Below, piece after piece: positions 34,762-46,260 of a stretch of 64,000 nt of DNA. This stretch comes from Datura wrightii. Taxonomy: Eukaryota; Streptophyta; Magnoliopsida; Solanales; Solanaceae. A model generated the notes under the pieces. That model was not told the origin of the DNA, searched no databases, and was given only the letters and a program-made list of their open reading frames with translations. Within the stretch, counting starts at the first letter, position 1, and every line of letters begins with the position of its first letter. The stretch covers positions 145,705,501 through 145,769,500 of the forward strand of contig JASDFA010000018.1 in assembly GCA_035772735.1 (NCBI GenBank), in the 5' to 3' direction. The position numbers and the translations under genes were made by a program.

Positions 34762-37700
34762 CTAGACTAAGTCAGGGTCCTCGTACTGCCTTTCTTTTAC
34801 CTCTGTAACTAGTGATGACTCGGCAGAATTCTGAATCACCGCTCTGTTATTTTCTATCTCCACTACTCGAATAGCTAAACCAGCTAGTTGATGAATTTCC
34901 TTGGCTAATTCCCGCTTCTCGGGCCGCAAATACGCCAAACTCCCCATTGACTTACGGCTCAGGGCATCTGCTACTACATTAGCTTTTCCTGGGTGATAGA
35001 GAATATTTACATCATAGTCTTTCAACAATTCTAGCCAGCGGCGCTGCCGCAGATTTAACTCCCTCTGTGTGAAAATGTATTGCAAACTTTTATGATCTGT
35101 GAAAATGTCTACATGGACGCCATACAGATAATGCCTCCAAATTTTCAGAGCGTGGATCACTGCGGCCAGTTCCAGGTCATGAGTCGGATAGTTCTTTTCG
35201 TGTTTCCTCAGCTGTCTGGAAGCATAAGCAATCACCTTACCATGCTGCATCAACACACAACCCAATCCCAAACCTGAAGCGTCGCAATACACCGCATACC
35301 CATCTGTTCCCTCTGGCAATGCTAGTACTGGGGCGGAGGTCAATCGGTCTTTCAACTCTTGAAAACTCTGCTCACATGCCTCCGTCCACTGAAATTTTGC
35401 TGCTTTCTGTGTCAGCTTTGTCAGAGGTGCTGCTATAGTGGAGAATCCTTCAACAAATCTCCGATAATATCCTGCTAAACCCAAGAAACTGCGGACCTCG
35501 GTCGGAGTGGTAGGTCTGGGCCATGTCTTGACCGCCTCTATTTTTTGTGTGTCTACCTGTATACCAGCATCCGACACGATGTGCCCCAAAAAGGCAACTG
35601 AGTTCAGCCAGAACTCACACTTAGAAAACTTGGCGTACAACTGACGTTCTCTAAGGATCTGGAGTACTGTTCGTAAATGGTTCCGGTGATCTGTCTCTGA
35701 ATGAGAATATACCAGAATATCATCGATAAATACTATCACGAACAGATCCAAATACGGTCTAAATATGCTATTCATCAGGTCCATAAACACTGCGGGAGCA
35801 TTCGTCAGTCCAAACGACATAACTAGAAATTCAAAGTGACCATACCTGGTCCTGAAAGCAGTCTTTGGAATGTCCCTCTCCCGAACCCGGACCTGGTGAT
35901 ATCCGGACCTTAGATCTATCTTAGAGAAACATTTGGCCCCCTGCAACTGGTCAAATAAATCATCTATTCTCGGGAGCGGGTATTTGTTTTTAACTGTTAC
36001 CTTATTCAGCTGCCGGTAGTCCACACACATTCGGAGTGAGCCATCTTTCTTTCTTACAAACAGAACTGGCGCACCCCACGGGGAAGTACTAGGCCTAATA
36101 AAACCTTTGTCGAGCAAATCTTTTAACTGCTCTTTCAACTCTCTAAGCTCAGCTGGTGCCATGCGATACGGGGGAATGGATATAGGTTGAGTCCTTGGCA
36201 ACAAGTCAATCGCAAAATCTATCTCCCTTTCGGGAGGGATACCAGGCAACTCATCTGGAAATACGTCAGGGAATTCATTAACTACTGGAACAGACTGAAG
36301 AGTCGGGGGTTCCACCTGAACGTCCTGGACTCTAACTAGGTGGCAAATACATCCCTTTGCTATTAATTTTCTTGCCTTAAGGTAGGAAATAAACCTACCT
36401 TTCGGCGTAGGTGTACTCCCTTTCCACTCTCGCATTGCTTCCCCCGGAAAGTGAAATCGGACCGTCTTGGTCCAGCATTCTAAGTTGGCATAGCATGGCA
36501 CTAACCAGTCCATACCCATAATGGCATCGAAGTCGACCATCTCAAGTTCTATTAAGTCTACTGTGGTCTGACGATCAGCAACCTCTACCGTACACCCCCG
36601 GTAAACTCTTTTAGCTGTAATCGAGTCACCGACTGGTGTAAGCACTGAAAAGGGCTGCTGAAGCAATTCTGGTTCGATACCCAACTTTCGGGCCACAAAT
36701 GGTGTGATATATGACAATGTAGACCCTGGATCAATCAATACATAAACAGGATACGAACAGATAATCAATGTACCTGTGACCACGTCGGGAGATGCCTCTG
36801 AATCCTGCCTCCCCGGTAATGCATAGGTACGGCTGGGGCCTGCACCTGAGCCAGAGGCTCCTGGTCTACCTCGGCCCCTATTCCCTGAACTTGAGGGTCT
36901 GCGCCCTGCTGAGGCTGCTGGAACTCGTGGCCCTGCTGACGCTCTATCCAGATCATCCTGACTACCCTGTCCCCTGGCTGGACAATCTCTCATTAAATGC
37001 CCTTCCTGGCCGCAGTAATAACACCCTGGGAAGCCCTGCCTGCAGGCTCCAGAATGTAGTCGGTGACATATAGGACAAGGGGTGGATGTAAATCTACTCT
37101 GTTCTACCCTCCGCTGCTGAGGTGAGGCTACTGTCCGTGAACTGCTACCGGACTCCGACTGACTCCGGCGAATGAACCTGCCCCTCTGCTGTTGTACCGG
37201 TGGTAGAGATCTGGGTGGCCTATCTGAAAACCGTGGTCTCGGCCCCCTAGGAATTTCCCTCTCCATCTCAGCGGGTCTGCTCCTACGGCGCTGCTCTGAA
37301 GTCGCCTGTCTGTCACCCCGCTGTCGCTGCCTCAGGCCCTCGATTGTCTGTGCGAAGGCCTGCACCCTGGCTATATCCATATCCTCTCTCAAAGTAGATG
37401 TCATGCACGTCTCTATGTATTCTGGATTCAGGCCCATAATAAAGCGGTGGACTCTGGATGACATGGTGTCCACAAATGCTGGAGCATAGCGGGCTAAGGA
37501 GTCGAATTGTAAGGAATATTCACGAACGCTCCTAGCCCCCTGCTCTAAATGTAAGAACTGGTCCATCCGAGCCTGTCTAACCTCCCGGGGTAAGTAGTGG
37601 TCCAGGAAGGCCTCTGAAAAGCAAGACCAAGTAGGAGGGGCTGCATCTCTTCCCCGAGACCTCTCCCAACTTTCGTACCACAAAACAGCAATATCCCGTA

Positions 37701-38181
37701 ACCGGAACACTGCTAACTCAACTGATTTTGCTGGGGTTACGTGCATGACTCTAAAGATCCTCTGTATCTGGTCCAGAAAGTCCTGAGGGTCCTCCGCTGA
37801 ATCCGATCCAGTAAATTGAGGGGGTCCCAATGCTAAGAATTCTCTAACCCTGGAACTACCTTGCCCCCCTGGGGATTCTGCTGCTGTAGGTGGTGCTGGC
37901 TGACGCTGAGCAGCTAGCATCTGAGTCAACATAACCACCGCACTACGCAGCTCCTGATCAGATGAAGTGGGTGCAGGAGCTGTGGAAGGCGGTGCTGCCT
38001 CAAATGGTATCTGGCGAGGCGGAGACTGCTGGGAGGGTCGAGATGACACCTCCGTATTGCTCTCAGACCGGGCGGAATCTGGCTGTAACTGAGGCATCCT
38101 GCTGGTGCCTTCGCCCGCTGCTGTATCTAATCTACTACCTGTAGCTGGGTGCCACTGGTCTGCCATAATATCTGTAAGCAA
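34762..38181 (-). CDS. Gag-protease-RT-RNase H polyprotein (Tekay), ends at an in-frame TAG
   Basis: 1139 residues; the natural start is likely Met 6 (MADQWHP) rather than Met 1. Residues about 110-280 are gag (FTGSDSAEDPQDFLDQI). A CCHC knuckle (CYYCGQEGHLMRDC) lies near 387-400. The protease active site DPGSTLSYI is near 483. RT spans about 665-840 with FIDDILVYS near 818-826 holding the two catalytic Asp. RNase H spans about 960-1075 (YCDASGLGLGCVL, TDHKSLQYI, VVADALSRK). It performs particle assembly, polyprotein cleavage and reverse transcription. The frame ends at TAG (34762-34764) and then continues open into integrase. The related pol at 61780-61800 has Gln at the aligned codon, so the TAG is probably a recent CAG mutation. 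Everything else looks functional. Confidence 0.97.
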   Translation of the reverse strand: MLTDIMADQWHPATGSRLDTAAGEGTSRMPQLQPDSARSESNTEVSSRPSQQSPPRQIPFEAAPPSTAPAPTSSDQELRSAVVMLTQMLAAQRQPAPPTAAESPGGQGSSRVREFLALGPPQFTGSDSAEDPQDFLDQIQRIFRVMHVTPAKSVELAVFRLRDIAVLWYESWERSRGRDAAPPTWSCFSEAFLDHYLPREVRQARMDQFLHLEQGARSVREYSLQFDSLARYAPAFVDTMSSRVHRFIMGLNPEYIETCMTSTLREDMDIARVQAFAQTIEGLRQRQRGDRQATSEQRRRSRPAEMEREIPRGPRPRFSDRPPRSLPPVQQQRGRFIRRSQSESGSSSRTVASPQQRRVEQSRFTSTPCPICHRLHSGACRQGFPGCYYCGQEGHLMRDCPARGQGSQDDLDRASAGPRVPAASAGRRPSSSGNRGRGRPGASGSGAGPSRTYALPGRQDSEASPDVVTGTLIICSYPVYVLIDPGSTLSYITPFVARKLGIEPELLQQPFSVLTPVGDSITAKRVYRGCTVEVADRQTTVDLIELEMVDFDAIMGMDWLVPCYANLECWTKTVRFHFPGEAMREWKGSTPTPKGRFISYLKARKLIAKGCICHLVRVQDVQVEPPTLQSVPVVNEFPDVFPDELPGIPPEREIDFAIDLLPRTQPISIPPYRMAPAELRELKEQLKDLLDKGFIRPSTSPWGAPVLFVRKKDGSLRMCVDYRQLNKVTVKNKYPLPRIDDLFDQLQGAKCFSKIDLRSGYHQVRVRERDIPKTAFRTRYGHFEFLVMSFGLTNAPAVFMDLMNSIFRPYLDLFVIVFIDDILVYSHSETDHRNHLRTVLQILRERQLYAKFSKCEFWLNSVAFLGHIVSDAGIQVDTQKIEAVKTWPRPTTPTEVRSFLGLAGYYRRFVEGFSTIAAPLTKLTQKAAKFQWTEACEQSFQELKDRLTSAPVLALPEGTDGYAVYCDASGLGLGCVLMQHGKVIAYASRQLRKHEKNYPTHDLELAAVIHALKIWRHYLYGVHVDIFTDHKSLQYIFTQRELNLRQRRWLELLKDYDVNILYHPGKANVVADALSRKSMGSLAYLRPEKRELAKEIHQLAGLAIRVVEIENNRAVIQNSAESSLVTEVKERQYEDPDLV

Positions 38182-38363
38182 AGAGGGCGGTGAGTTTCAA
38201 AGACCAACTCTATACTATACCGTTCTATGACACGACTGAGTAAGAAAGAAAAGTAACAATCCTAACATGCCTCACAGTCTCCTGCCTATAGTATGTGGTG
38301 CACAACACATCCATAGACAAGACTCTGCTTAGCACGGCTTGCAGACTCCCTGGGACACGAACT
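38182..38363 (-). other. 5' leader of element D2
   Basis: About 180 bp between PBS and gag start, no ORF. Confidence 0.8.
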
Positions 38364-38375
38364 GCTCTGATACCA
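38364..38375 (-). other. Primer-binding site, tRNA-iMet type
   Basis: The minus strand reads TGGTATCAGAGC, 4 bp inside the 5' LTR. Confidence 0.93.
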
Positions 38376-38379
38376 AGTT

Positions 38380-40719
38380 TGTCACACCCCACCTTGGGGG
38401 GTATGACGGGCACCTGGTGCCTGCTAGACTCTAGACTACTAAATGGTCCAGCCTGAGCACATCTGGTGCTTTGGCTGGCTTTGGCCCTATTTCAAGAAAC
38501 AAATCGGCTATATAACGGCTGTAAATACAGCCTCCGGCCAACTGCCCTGTAGCCATCTGTACCTGCAACAACAGCTAACCAGAAACAGGCTTATAACAAG
38601 GAACCTATGTGGGCCGACAAGGCCACCTTGCTGTCTAGTTATCTGTAACTCAACACAAGACTGCTAATAACTACGTGACCGGCAAGGTCACCACTACTAT
38701 CAAATTAAGGCCCCACACGGCCAACATAAACTGAAATACTAAACAGCTACAGCAGACCGCACGGCCTCACACGACCGGCTTAACTAACCACAGGGAATAT
38801 ATATACAGACTGCAAGCCTCTACGAATACCGTAAGAAACTAATAGAAATGATCGGGACAGGGCCCCGACCTACCCATACTGCACAACAAAAGAAAAGGAG
38901 CTACACCTCTGGGAATCAGACTCCGGATGACAGGAGCTGATGACTCACTGGCTGGCTGGAATCACGAGGGATCGGCTCCTCGTCCGTGAGTACCTGTAGG
39001 CAGGCAATACAGCGCCCCGCTGGGCGTCAGTACCACAGGTACTGAGCATGTAAAGCAAACTGAAATATGCAACTGAAACGAATAGCACAATAACATGACA
39101 GTTAAGCAAGAAGTAGCTGAGTCTATCTAGCTGAGGATAACTGGGGAGAGTTATACATTCTGTAACTAACTGAGCGTACCTGAAGACGTGTCGTCCTTCT
39201 GTCTATCAATATCTACTAGCACATATCAATATACATAATAATACACACAATACCTGACCGACCCCCATAAGCCGGAAGGTGCCAACCAAGCAAGCAATCT
39301 ATTTACCCCTACCCGGGTCTAAGCCAACCAAAACAAGTCACTCCACTCATCTTATAACTGTGAGCTCCTCCTACCGGCCCCCTTGGGTACGTAGCTCAGG
39401 CCTTGGCCTCTGACAATAAACTGTGTCTGAGTCCGAAGACTCCTGCCTCTGGGCACAGGTGTGCACACCGAGTGGTCTGTCCCTGTAAACAGGGTGTGCT
39501 AGCTCTGCGCAGAGTAAACTGAACTACCCCTGCAAGCAGGGTGGTCTGGACCGTATTATCATGGTGGTCGGCCATCATCGTCCTTTAGTCGGACGGCATC
39601 GCCCAACTGGTGGCGGTATCTGAATCTGGTATCGACACAGCTATAACCCAGGGGCGGTGGGGATGCTAAAGGGTGCCCACATGCCACAACAAGTCTCAAC
39701 ATACAAAACACATACACAGCAAGCATGCTCAAATGAAAAATACTAATCATATTCTCTTCTTGTATCTCAAGGCCAGTTTGTAATAAATAACTGAAACTAT
39801 ATTCTGTTTTACACTATTCCTGATTGCTGGCTAACTGCTGCCTGGCCTTTATCTGTCTATCTGATTATATCTGAGTATAACTCAATAACATAGAACATGC
39901 CATCTACTACTGAGTACAATCTCAACAAATGTAATACGTATTACCTGACTATCTATTATTCTGATTATAGCATGATACGTAATGTTATACTAGCATGCTT
40001 GCTGGAAATTGTACTAAAATCGTTCCTGTACATTGGGTATCGGTTAATAGCCTTTATTCTATTTACTTTCTAAGCTGTACTTCCTGGCTTGCCGAAAGAA
40101 TAACTTTACATACCTGGTTTCTGAGTACCCGACTGGCCGATGTGATGTCCGTCGGTACTTCTGCTGTTTCTCCCAACTACATTCATATACACGGCAATTA
40201 AAACTAAATACATTAATATTCGGGAGAAATTATCACTTTTGATATATATATATTTATCCCAACTTTAACCTTTCAGAAAACGGTCAAAAACTCGTTATTT
40301 CTCGATAGTCCAGAAGGGATAAATGCTCACTGCAACGCTAGGAACACATTGGTACTAATTTAAAGAAATTCTATTTACTTTACCTCGGTAGCACGACGTT
40401 TCGACGACCAAATTTCACGAAACCAACTCCGTAGGATTGCTCTCTGCAGCTTTATACACCTGTACCTAAGCCGGAACGGAGTTTAGACCGCGTTTCGATG
40501 CGTAATTGGAAGGAAATTTATATATATTATCGTGGGTTTGCCTAAGAATGGCTACCCTCTGTTTCTTGCTGGAAATCATCTTATATGAAGATGAAAACCG
40601 ACCTTATTTTTAATTATTATTTTAAGTTTTTTTTTTTTTTTTTTTTTTTTTGCTTTCTAAATTCCTTAACCCACACGACATTAGGCTATTTATTTATTTA
40701 AAATTTACGGGGTGTAACA
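38380..40719 (-). repeat. LTR of element D2 (5' LTR)
   Basis: 2340 bp, almost identical to 30794-33110. The longest difference is the T-run at about 40616-40651. Confidence 0.97.
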
Positions 40720-40724
40720 CCCTC

Positions 40725-41308
40725 AACTGCCTGTAATCCACGTTCTTGCTCAACCAATTCAACCTCCTTAAAAATAAACCTAAGTGTGCTATTTATACTA
40801 GTGAAAATTTTTCCCGGAATAATAAGCAACGTGTCACGGAGTGCATCGCGGAGCACTGCCTCCATGACACACTACAAAGGCGGACCCTCATTGGAATTCA
40901 GTCCTCCGGGTAATTATGCCCAACATGCCACGGCGTGCAACGCGGGGCGTGGCCAACGTGCCACGACACCAACACGAACCTCCACTGGAACTTGACCAAT
41001 TTTAATCATCCGGGACAGAATGCCTCCGCGATGGCAGCGTGACACAGCTCCATCGCGGAGCCCCTTAATTTGCTGCATTTTCTTGTCCTTTTCTACTGCT
41101 CGCTTCCGAGTCCATTCCCGATTTCTCCCAACATGCATCTTAGCTTCCTAAAATCACATTTTTCCTGCAAAACAACACTAATCATGTTGGTTAGTATAAA
41201 TTCACCTTTTAACTACAAATCACATGAAAATGTACAAATATCGATGGATAAACAAGACGAAATGAAGCATTTGAGTATCACTTGGGCATATAATTCTGCC
41301 TAAGATCA
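40725..41308 (-). repeat. Right LTR of element D, second part
   Basis: Continues exactly where 30793 stops and matches 22498-23045; ends AAGATCA before GAAAG (41309-41313). It is about 30 bp longer than the left copy, mainly an extra segment near 40930-40965. Confidence 0.95.
40830..40871 (-). promoter_or_regulatory. 42-bp dyad module, decayed copy
   Basis: Left arm CGTGTCACGGAG (40830-40841) intact. Right arm CTCCATGACACA has lost two bases of pairing by G-to-A changes. Spacer 18 bp. Confidence 0.7.
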
Positions 41309-42195
41309 GAAAGTCTAAAATATTTATTTATTATTTTTTTTAAAAGTACCTATGTTAAAATGTTGAAATGCTAGTCAAACTTATGCGAAAAAATAAGTGT
41401 TTCTAGGAAATAATAAAAATTATTTTTTAAAAATTTAAAAAAAATTCAAAAATATTTTTTGAAAAACACATTTGAGGATAAAAAAAATACTTGAGCCAAG
41501 GGTTTATCTAAAACAGGCTTTAAACCTTTGAGGTAAAGGTAATATTTGCATACATTCTATCCTCCCCACACTCTACTTTTGTTGGATTATACTTGGTGTT
41601 TTATTGTTGTAGTACTTTTGAGAAAAATACACTTAAAAATACTATTAAATAATTTGGTCAAATACTAATTATTATTCAAAATATTTTTAAAATTTATTAA
41701 TCCAACACAAATTAATTCTTATCAAAAATACTTTTAAAAAGACTTTTTAAAATAAATTGAACTTTAAATATTGGCCAAACATGCTAATAATCTGTATGCC
41801 TTCGAGTAAACCGTTGATTAGGCACTATTTTCCATTTTACCCAAGATAAATGTCCTTTAACCGTTTGTTAGAGGTGCAAATCACATCGAAACCATTTTAC
41901 TAATAAGAAGGAAAAAGAAGAACAAGAAAGATATTATAAAAAAAAAATAGAAGAAAAAGGAAAAAGGAGAAGTCATTTCATTTTTATTTCCTTTCGTTTT
42001 GGGTTGGCACGACTAATGGCATTGGCTGTGTTCATTAACAGGATTTTCTTTATATAAAATATTCGTATACCATTAATATACTTAAACAGATTACAACATA
42101 CCTTACTGCATTTTAAACAATCAAATTAGAGATATTACAGATGATTACTTGTTATTTATGTCATCTTAGTAATAGTATGATCATCTGTGAAGGTT

Positions 42196-42560
42196 CTTAA
42201 AAATGTTAATTGAACTTTTTATTTTTTATTAAAAAGATGTTATGATAGGTAAAATTGTCATTTATTATTTTTATTAAATAATTATTATTTAATTATTATT
42301 CTAATTTTAGGACTTTAAAATTAATCAAAGTTATAACTATTAAATTTTTTCTTATTTATAAAAGGTAAGAACTCTTAATATTTTAGTATTTTAAAAATTG
42401 ACTAAAATTTTACTTTTTAAATCTTTCCTTATTTGAATTATATTAAAAGTCCTAACATTTAAGACTTTAAAATCAATAATAATTCTATGAACTTATATTA
42501 ATACTTTATTTATTAAATTAACTAATTATCCATCATAATTTTTCAACTCATGGTATGAAA
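42196..42560. repeat. AT-rich dispersed repeat, copy 1
   Basis: Shares long stretches with 44277-44690, for example AAAGTCCTAACATTTAAGAC and ATCATAATTTTTCAACTCA. Family unknown. Confidence 0.7.
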
Positions 42561-44276
42561 AATTAATTAAATAATATAATTTTATTATGCATTAATACTT
42601 GAATTCCTTAAAATAGTGTTGCAGTAACTTTTGTGAATAATTTATATTAGTTTGAATTTGGGATTTCAACTGCAATAATAATACTTTACTTTAACGAGGT
42701 CTCAAATATAACTACTGATATTGAAAACTTAAATTCTCATCAAATTAAACATATTACATTTAAAATACTTTATCTTATCTAAGAAAAATGAATAATGTTT
42801 GAACAAAAAACTAACTTGGAACTCTTGACTTTTAAGATAGAAAATCACCGAGCATGTTTTAAAAGAGATATAAAATTGAGGTCATTACAAGATATCTTAT
42901 ATTTAAGTTTAGAAGATAAAGAAAAATTGAATTACTACTTTCTTTCTTTATTGTGACTAATCCTAATTTTGTATAGCTTTTCTATATTTTTATTTTTTAT
43001 TCTAAATTAGAAACTCTATATGTCTATTTGTATGCTATTTATAAAAGTATTAAACTATAATATGATATGTTGATCGATTTTCTTATCGGTAAAGTCCATA
43101 CATGATTGAAATAAGTTTAGAATAATTTTAACCTCTTTTTGGTCTTTGAGTTAACGTGACAAGAGAGGCTTTAGTCTTTCATCAATAAGAAGATATTCAC
43201 TTAGCTTACCAATAATTTTGATATATTTTGATTGAATCAATTTTTTTTATGCACGCAGATAAAGATAAAAAATTTTCACTATATTAAAATGGGGTCTATA
43301 AATGTCAAAAATAATAATAATTGAAATTGACTCTAAAAAAGAAAAATATAGGAGAGAAAAAAGGATGATATGTTTCTAATTTCCACCAATCTCTTTTTTA
43401 ATATTTGTATGTGAAAAAATTAACTAGCTGAAGTTCATTTTTATATGTAAAATATATATTTTAGAATTTTGACAGATTAAGATCTGACTTTTTATTATTA
43501 TACATAAAAGAAAAAATCATTTCTGAATCATAATTTAGGAGAGTTATCTATTGATTTCAATATATTTATTATTTTTCAACGACAATAAATGAATTGCAGT
43601 GTCAAACTATAGTAAAAGTTGAATTATATTTGTTGCAATATTATTTTTTCTATGAACGCACATGCACGCATGTGCAAGCACGCACACACACATATATATT
43701 ACACTTTCAAGATGATTATCAATAGAGACAACAATTTTTTTTAAATCATGATAAAGCAAATAAAATGACAAAAGATAATATAAACAAAAAATATCTTGTA
43801 AAGAACTGTCAGGTGAGATACAATAAAATATATATTTTTTAGATATAATATTTATTTATATTATTTAAATAAATATCACATTTATTTTGGCATATATTAT
43901 TATTTTAAAATAATTTTATTTTTTTATATATGCTAAATTTAATATATTGATGTAAGATATACATGCAACACACGTACATTAAACTAGTATTCCAAAAATA
44001 TATATAACTAAATTCTTACTTCCTCCATTTTTAATTTGTTTATTTTACTTATTTTTTAATCAACTTAAAATTTTAGATATTTTTCTGATAACTTTTTAAT
44101 TTTAACTTTTCATATAATATTTTAAGATTATAAAATTAATTTTTTTTTAATATTATATATATATTTAATTTAAAATAATAAATATAAATTTTATTTTTTA
44201 AGCTCTATCTCAAATTAAAATTAAATAAATTAATTAAAACGAGAAAATCTATACTAAATTAAAAATGTGAATGACT

Positions 44277-44690
44277 TTAAAAATGTTGATTGAACCTTTT
44301 TCCTTTAGAATTGTGAAACTAATTAAAGTTATAATTAAATCTTTACTTATTTGTGGAAGGTAAGAACTCCTAATATTTAGTATTTTAAAATTAACTAAAA
44401 TTTTATTTGTTAAATCTTTCCTTATTTGAACTATATTTAAAGTCCTAACATTTAAGACGTTAAAATTGACTATAATTCTATTAACTTATATTAATATTTT
44501 ATTTATTAAACTAAAAATTTAAAATTGACTAAAATTTTTCTTCTTAAATCTTTTTGTATTTGAACTATATTAAAAGTCCTAACATTTAAGACCTTAAAAT
44601 TGATTACAATTATGTTAACTTATATTAATCCTTTATTTATTAAACTAAATAATTATACATCATAATTTTTCAACTCACTATATGAGAAAA
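44277..44690. repeat. AT-rich dispersed repeat, copy 2 with internal duplication
   Basis: Same order as copy 1, but a segment is present twice in tandem: TTAAAATTAACT from 44385 and TTAAAATTGACT from 44519, period about 134 bp. Confidence 0.7.
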
Positions 44691-44703
44691 AAAATTAGAT
44701 TTT

Positions 44704-44704
44704 A

Positions 44705-44786
<82 letters not shown>

Positions 44787-44835
44787 TAAGATATATGTGT
44801 GTGTGTGTGTGTGTGTGTGTCTGTATGTATGTGTG
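44704..44835. repeat. Compound microsatellite (AT)n-(AG)n-(TG)n
   Basis: AT run to 44762, AG run to about 44786, GT/TG run about 44796-44820. A further GAGA-rich tract lies at 44963-45003. Confidence 0.9.
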
Positions 44836-45365
44836 TATATAAGTACAACATACTTTAAGTTGTTTCAATTAATCAAGTACTCCTATTATTCACTATCTTT
44901 AGTTCAATCTACATTATTTTTTTTGTTCAATTTATGTGAAAGTGTTTAACTAACTCATAGATTGAGAGAGATTGAGAGAGAGAGAGATTGAGAGAGAGAG
45001 AGAATTAAGTTGAGATCATCTCATAAAGGGTAAAATAAAAAATTTAAAATTAAGTTATTACTAAATATTTAACGTGAGGAGTGTCATAGCAAAATATTAT
45101 TCACTTTTTTATCCTTTTGAAAATAGTGTTCTCACTTGATAAGATAGTTATTTAATTATTTTTTTTAATATTTAAAATTTTAATATTAACTAAATTTTAT
45201 GTATTAAATCGCCTTTCTTATTTGAAATATATATATAAAAAATACTAATTTAGAAATTTAAAAGTGATTAAGATTTTATCTTTTAAGAAATAATTACACA
45301 TCAAATAAATTATAGTTATAATGCAAATCAATCTGCTTCATTTTTTTTCTAATTTAATATATGGC

Positions 45366-45680
45366 TTTTGGGCCCTTTTATTAAAGTCTAAAAAAGATAA
45401 AGCAGATAACAATTGTTTTGACCGACCCAAAAGTGACGAGCCCTAAATATTCCCTTGATCCTATTTGCTATCATTTAGCCTCATTTCCTCTTTTGGCTTC
45501 ACAGTGAACGTCTTCTCCGATGTCTCTCTATTAGTTGAGTTTCTTGTATCTCTTTCTTCCTTTGTTCTGTGATTTACTTTCGTGATGTTGATGTTCTGCT
45601 CCTGCAAGGTGTCTCCATCTTGGTGGCATCTTCTTCTCCATTTGATTCCAGTGTAGAAACCCTATTATTTCTTGTTCTAG
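45366..45680 (+). promoter_or_regulatory. Promoter-like stretch of a lost or truncated host gene
   Basis: TGGGCC (45369-45374, site II type) and a telo-box AAACCCTA (45657-45664) frame a CT-rich region. This pairing is known from promoters of growth-related plant genes such as ribosomal protein genes. No coding exon follows before the copia LTR at 46261. Inference only. Confidence 0.3.
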
Positions 45681-45905
45681 TGAGAGATTGTACTTTAATC
45701 TTTTCTTTTGTCTATCGATTTTGATTCTCTTAATGTATCTTGATGCGATTGTGAGCTTGTATTGTTGATTTTTTATCGCATTCTTCTTCAGTGTTTTATT
45801 TTATTGTGTTGTTGGTAGAATCATTTCTCCTTCTTCTCTGTTTGGACTGATTCTTCTGATCTTGATGCAAAAATTTGCTACCTGTTATTTGTCTAGGTTG
45901 AGTAT

Positions 45906-46230
45906 CTATTTTGCTCTTTTAGGTAATTCATTAAAGTTTGTATAATAGAATCTGCTATTTTCCTCGGATGCATGATTTGTGAGATAATTTGCTAGCATGT
46001 TGCCCTCTCTCTATATATGTTTTACTGTGATCTCACTCTCTTGGGCTAATATTTTAATGTCTTCAATAATGGTCTTAATGTACCAAGGGATTTTTCATAT
46101 CCCTGATAATATTTTTACCATGACCATTGAATCTGTTTCTATCTGAACCTTTCTGATTCCTTCTGTTATATAGTGATAAATTGCTTCCCTTATTGTTTGT
46201 GGCTTTGTCACTGTATTGGTTGTTTCATGA
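45906..46230 (-). pseudogene. RNase H-like (RVT_3 type) domain fragment
   Basis: On the minus strand one frame gives VTKPQTIREAIYHYITEGI, KVQIETDSMVMVKIL (the acidic ETDS block), IPWYIKTIIEDIKIL, VKHI, a stop, REGNMLANYLTNHA and FNELPKRAK before a final stop. This order is the plant RNase H-type domain found in LINE-derived and 'reverse transcriptase-like' genes. Two internal stops (after LSGI and at the codon before REGN) make it a pseudogene. The N-terminal half, with the first catalytic Asp, is cut by the copia LTR at 46261 or was lost earlier. Confidence 0.7.
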
Positions 46231-46260
46231 ATTTCTTCCCCTTGGGTATGGATTAGTTAA

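Larger units (their letters stand above)
30794..40719 (-). mobile_element. Young, nearly complete Tekay-type chromovirus (element D2)
   Basis: Inserted in the right LTR of element D with target duplication CCCTC (30789-30793, 40720-40724). LTRs 30794-33110 and 38380-40719 begin TGTCACACCCC and end TGTAACA. PBS is tRNA-iMet type (38364-38375) and the polypurine tract is 33111-33123. The gag-pol frame spans about 1600 codons with a single TAG (34762-34764) between RNase H and integrase. By eye the LTRs differ at about four bases plus a 4-bp indel and a poly-T length change, so insertion was recent. Confidence 0.97.
21666..41308 (-). mobile_element. Athila-type retrotransposon with gag, protease and env-position ORF only (element D)
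   Basis: The target GAAAG is duplicated at 21661-21665 and 41309-41313, so both ends are intact. The left LTR is 21666-23045. The right LTR is 29968-30793 plus 40725-41308, split by a Tekay insertion. The minus-strand PBS TGGCGCCGTTGCCGGGGA (29944-29961) is the Athila tRNA-Asp-type site. Coding order on the minus strand is gag, protease, a short scar where RT, RNase H and integrase should be, then the env-position ORF and a long UTR. Without the nested insertion the element is about 9.7 kb. It is non-autonomous for reverse transcription and integration. Confidence 0.9.
41314..45365. other. AT-rich intergenic DNA; no gene seen
   Basis: Continues the sequence left of element D (target GAAAG shared). 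No ORF of note. Contains diverged AT-rich direct repeats (42196-42560, 44277-44690) and compound microsatellites (44704-45003). Confidence 0.7.

Noticed and set aside
34762..34764. Programmed stop readthrough between RNase H and integrase
   Set aside because: Tekay pol is normally one open frame, and a related copy has Gln at the aligned codon, so a point mutation is simpler.
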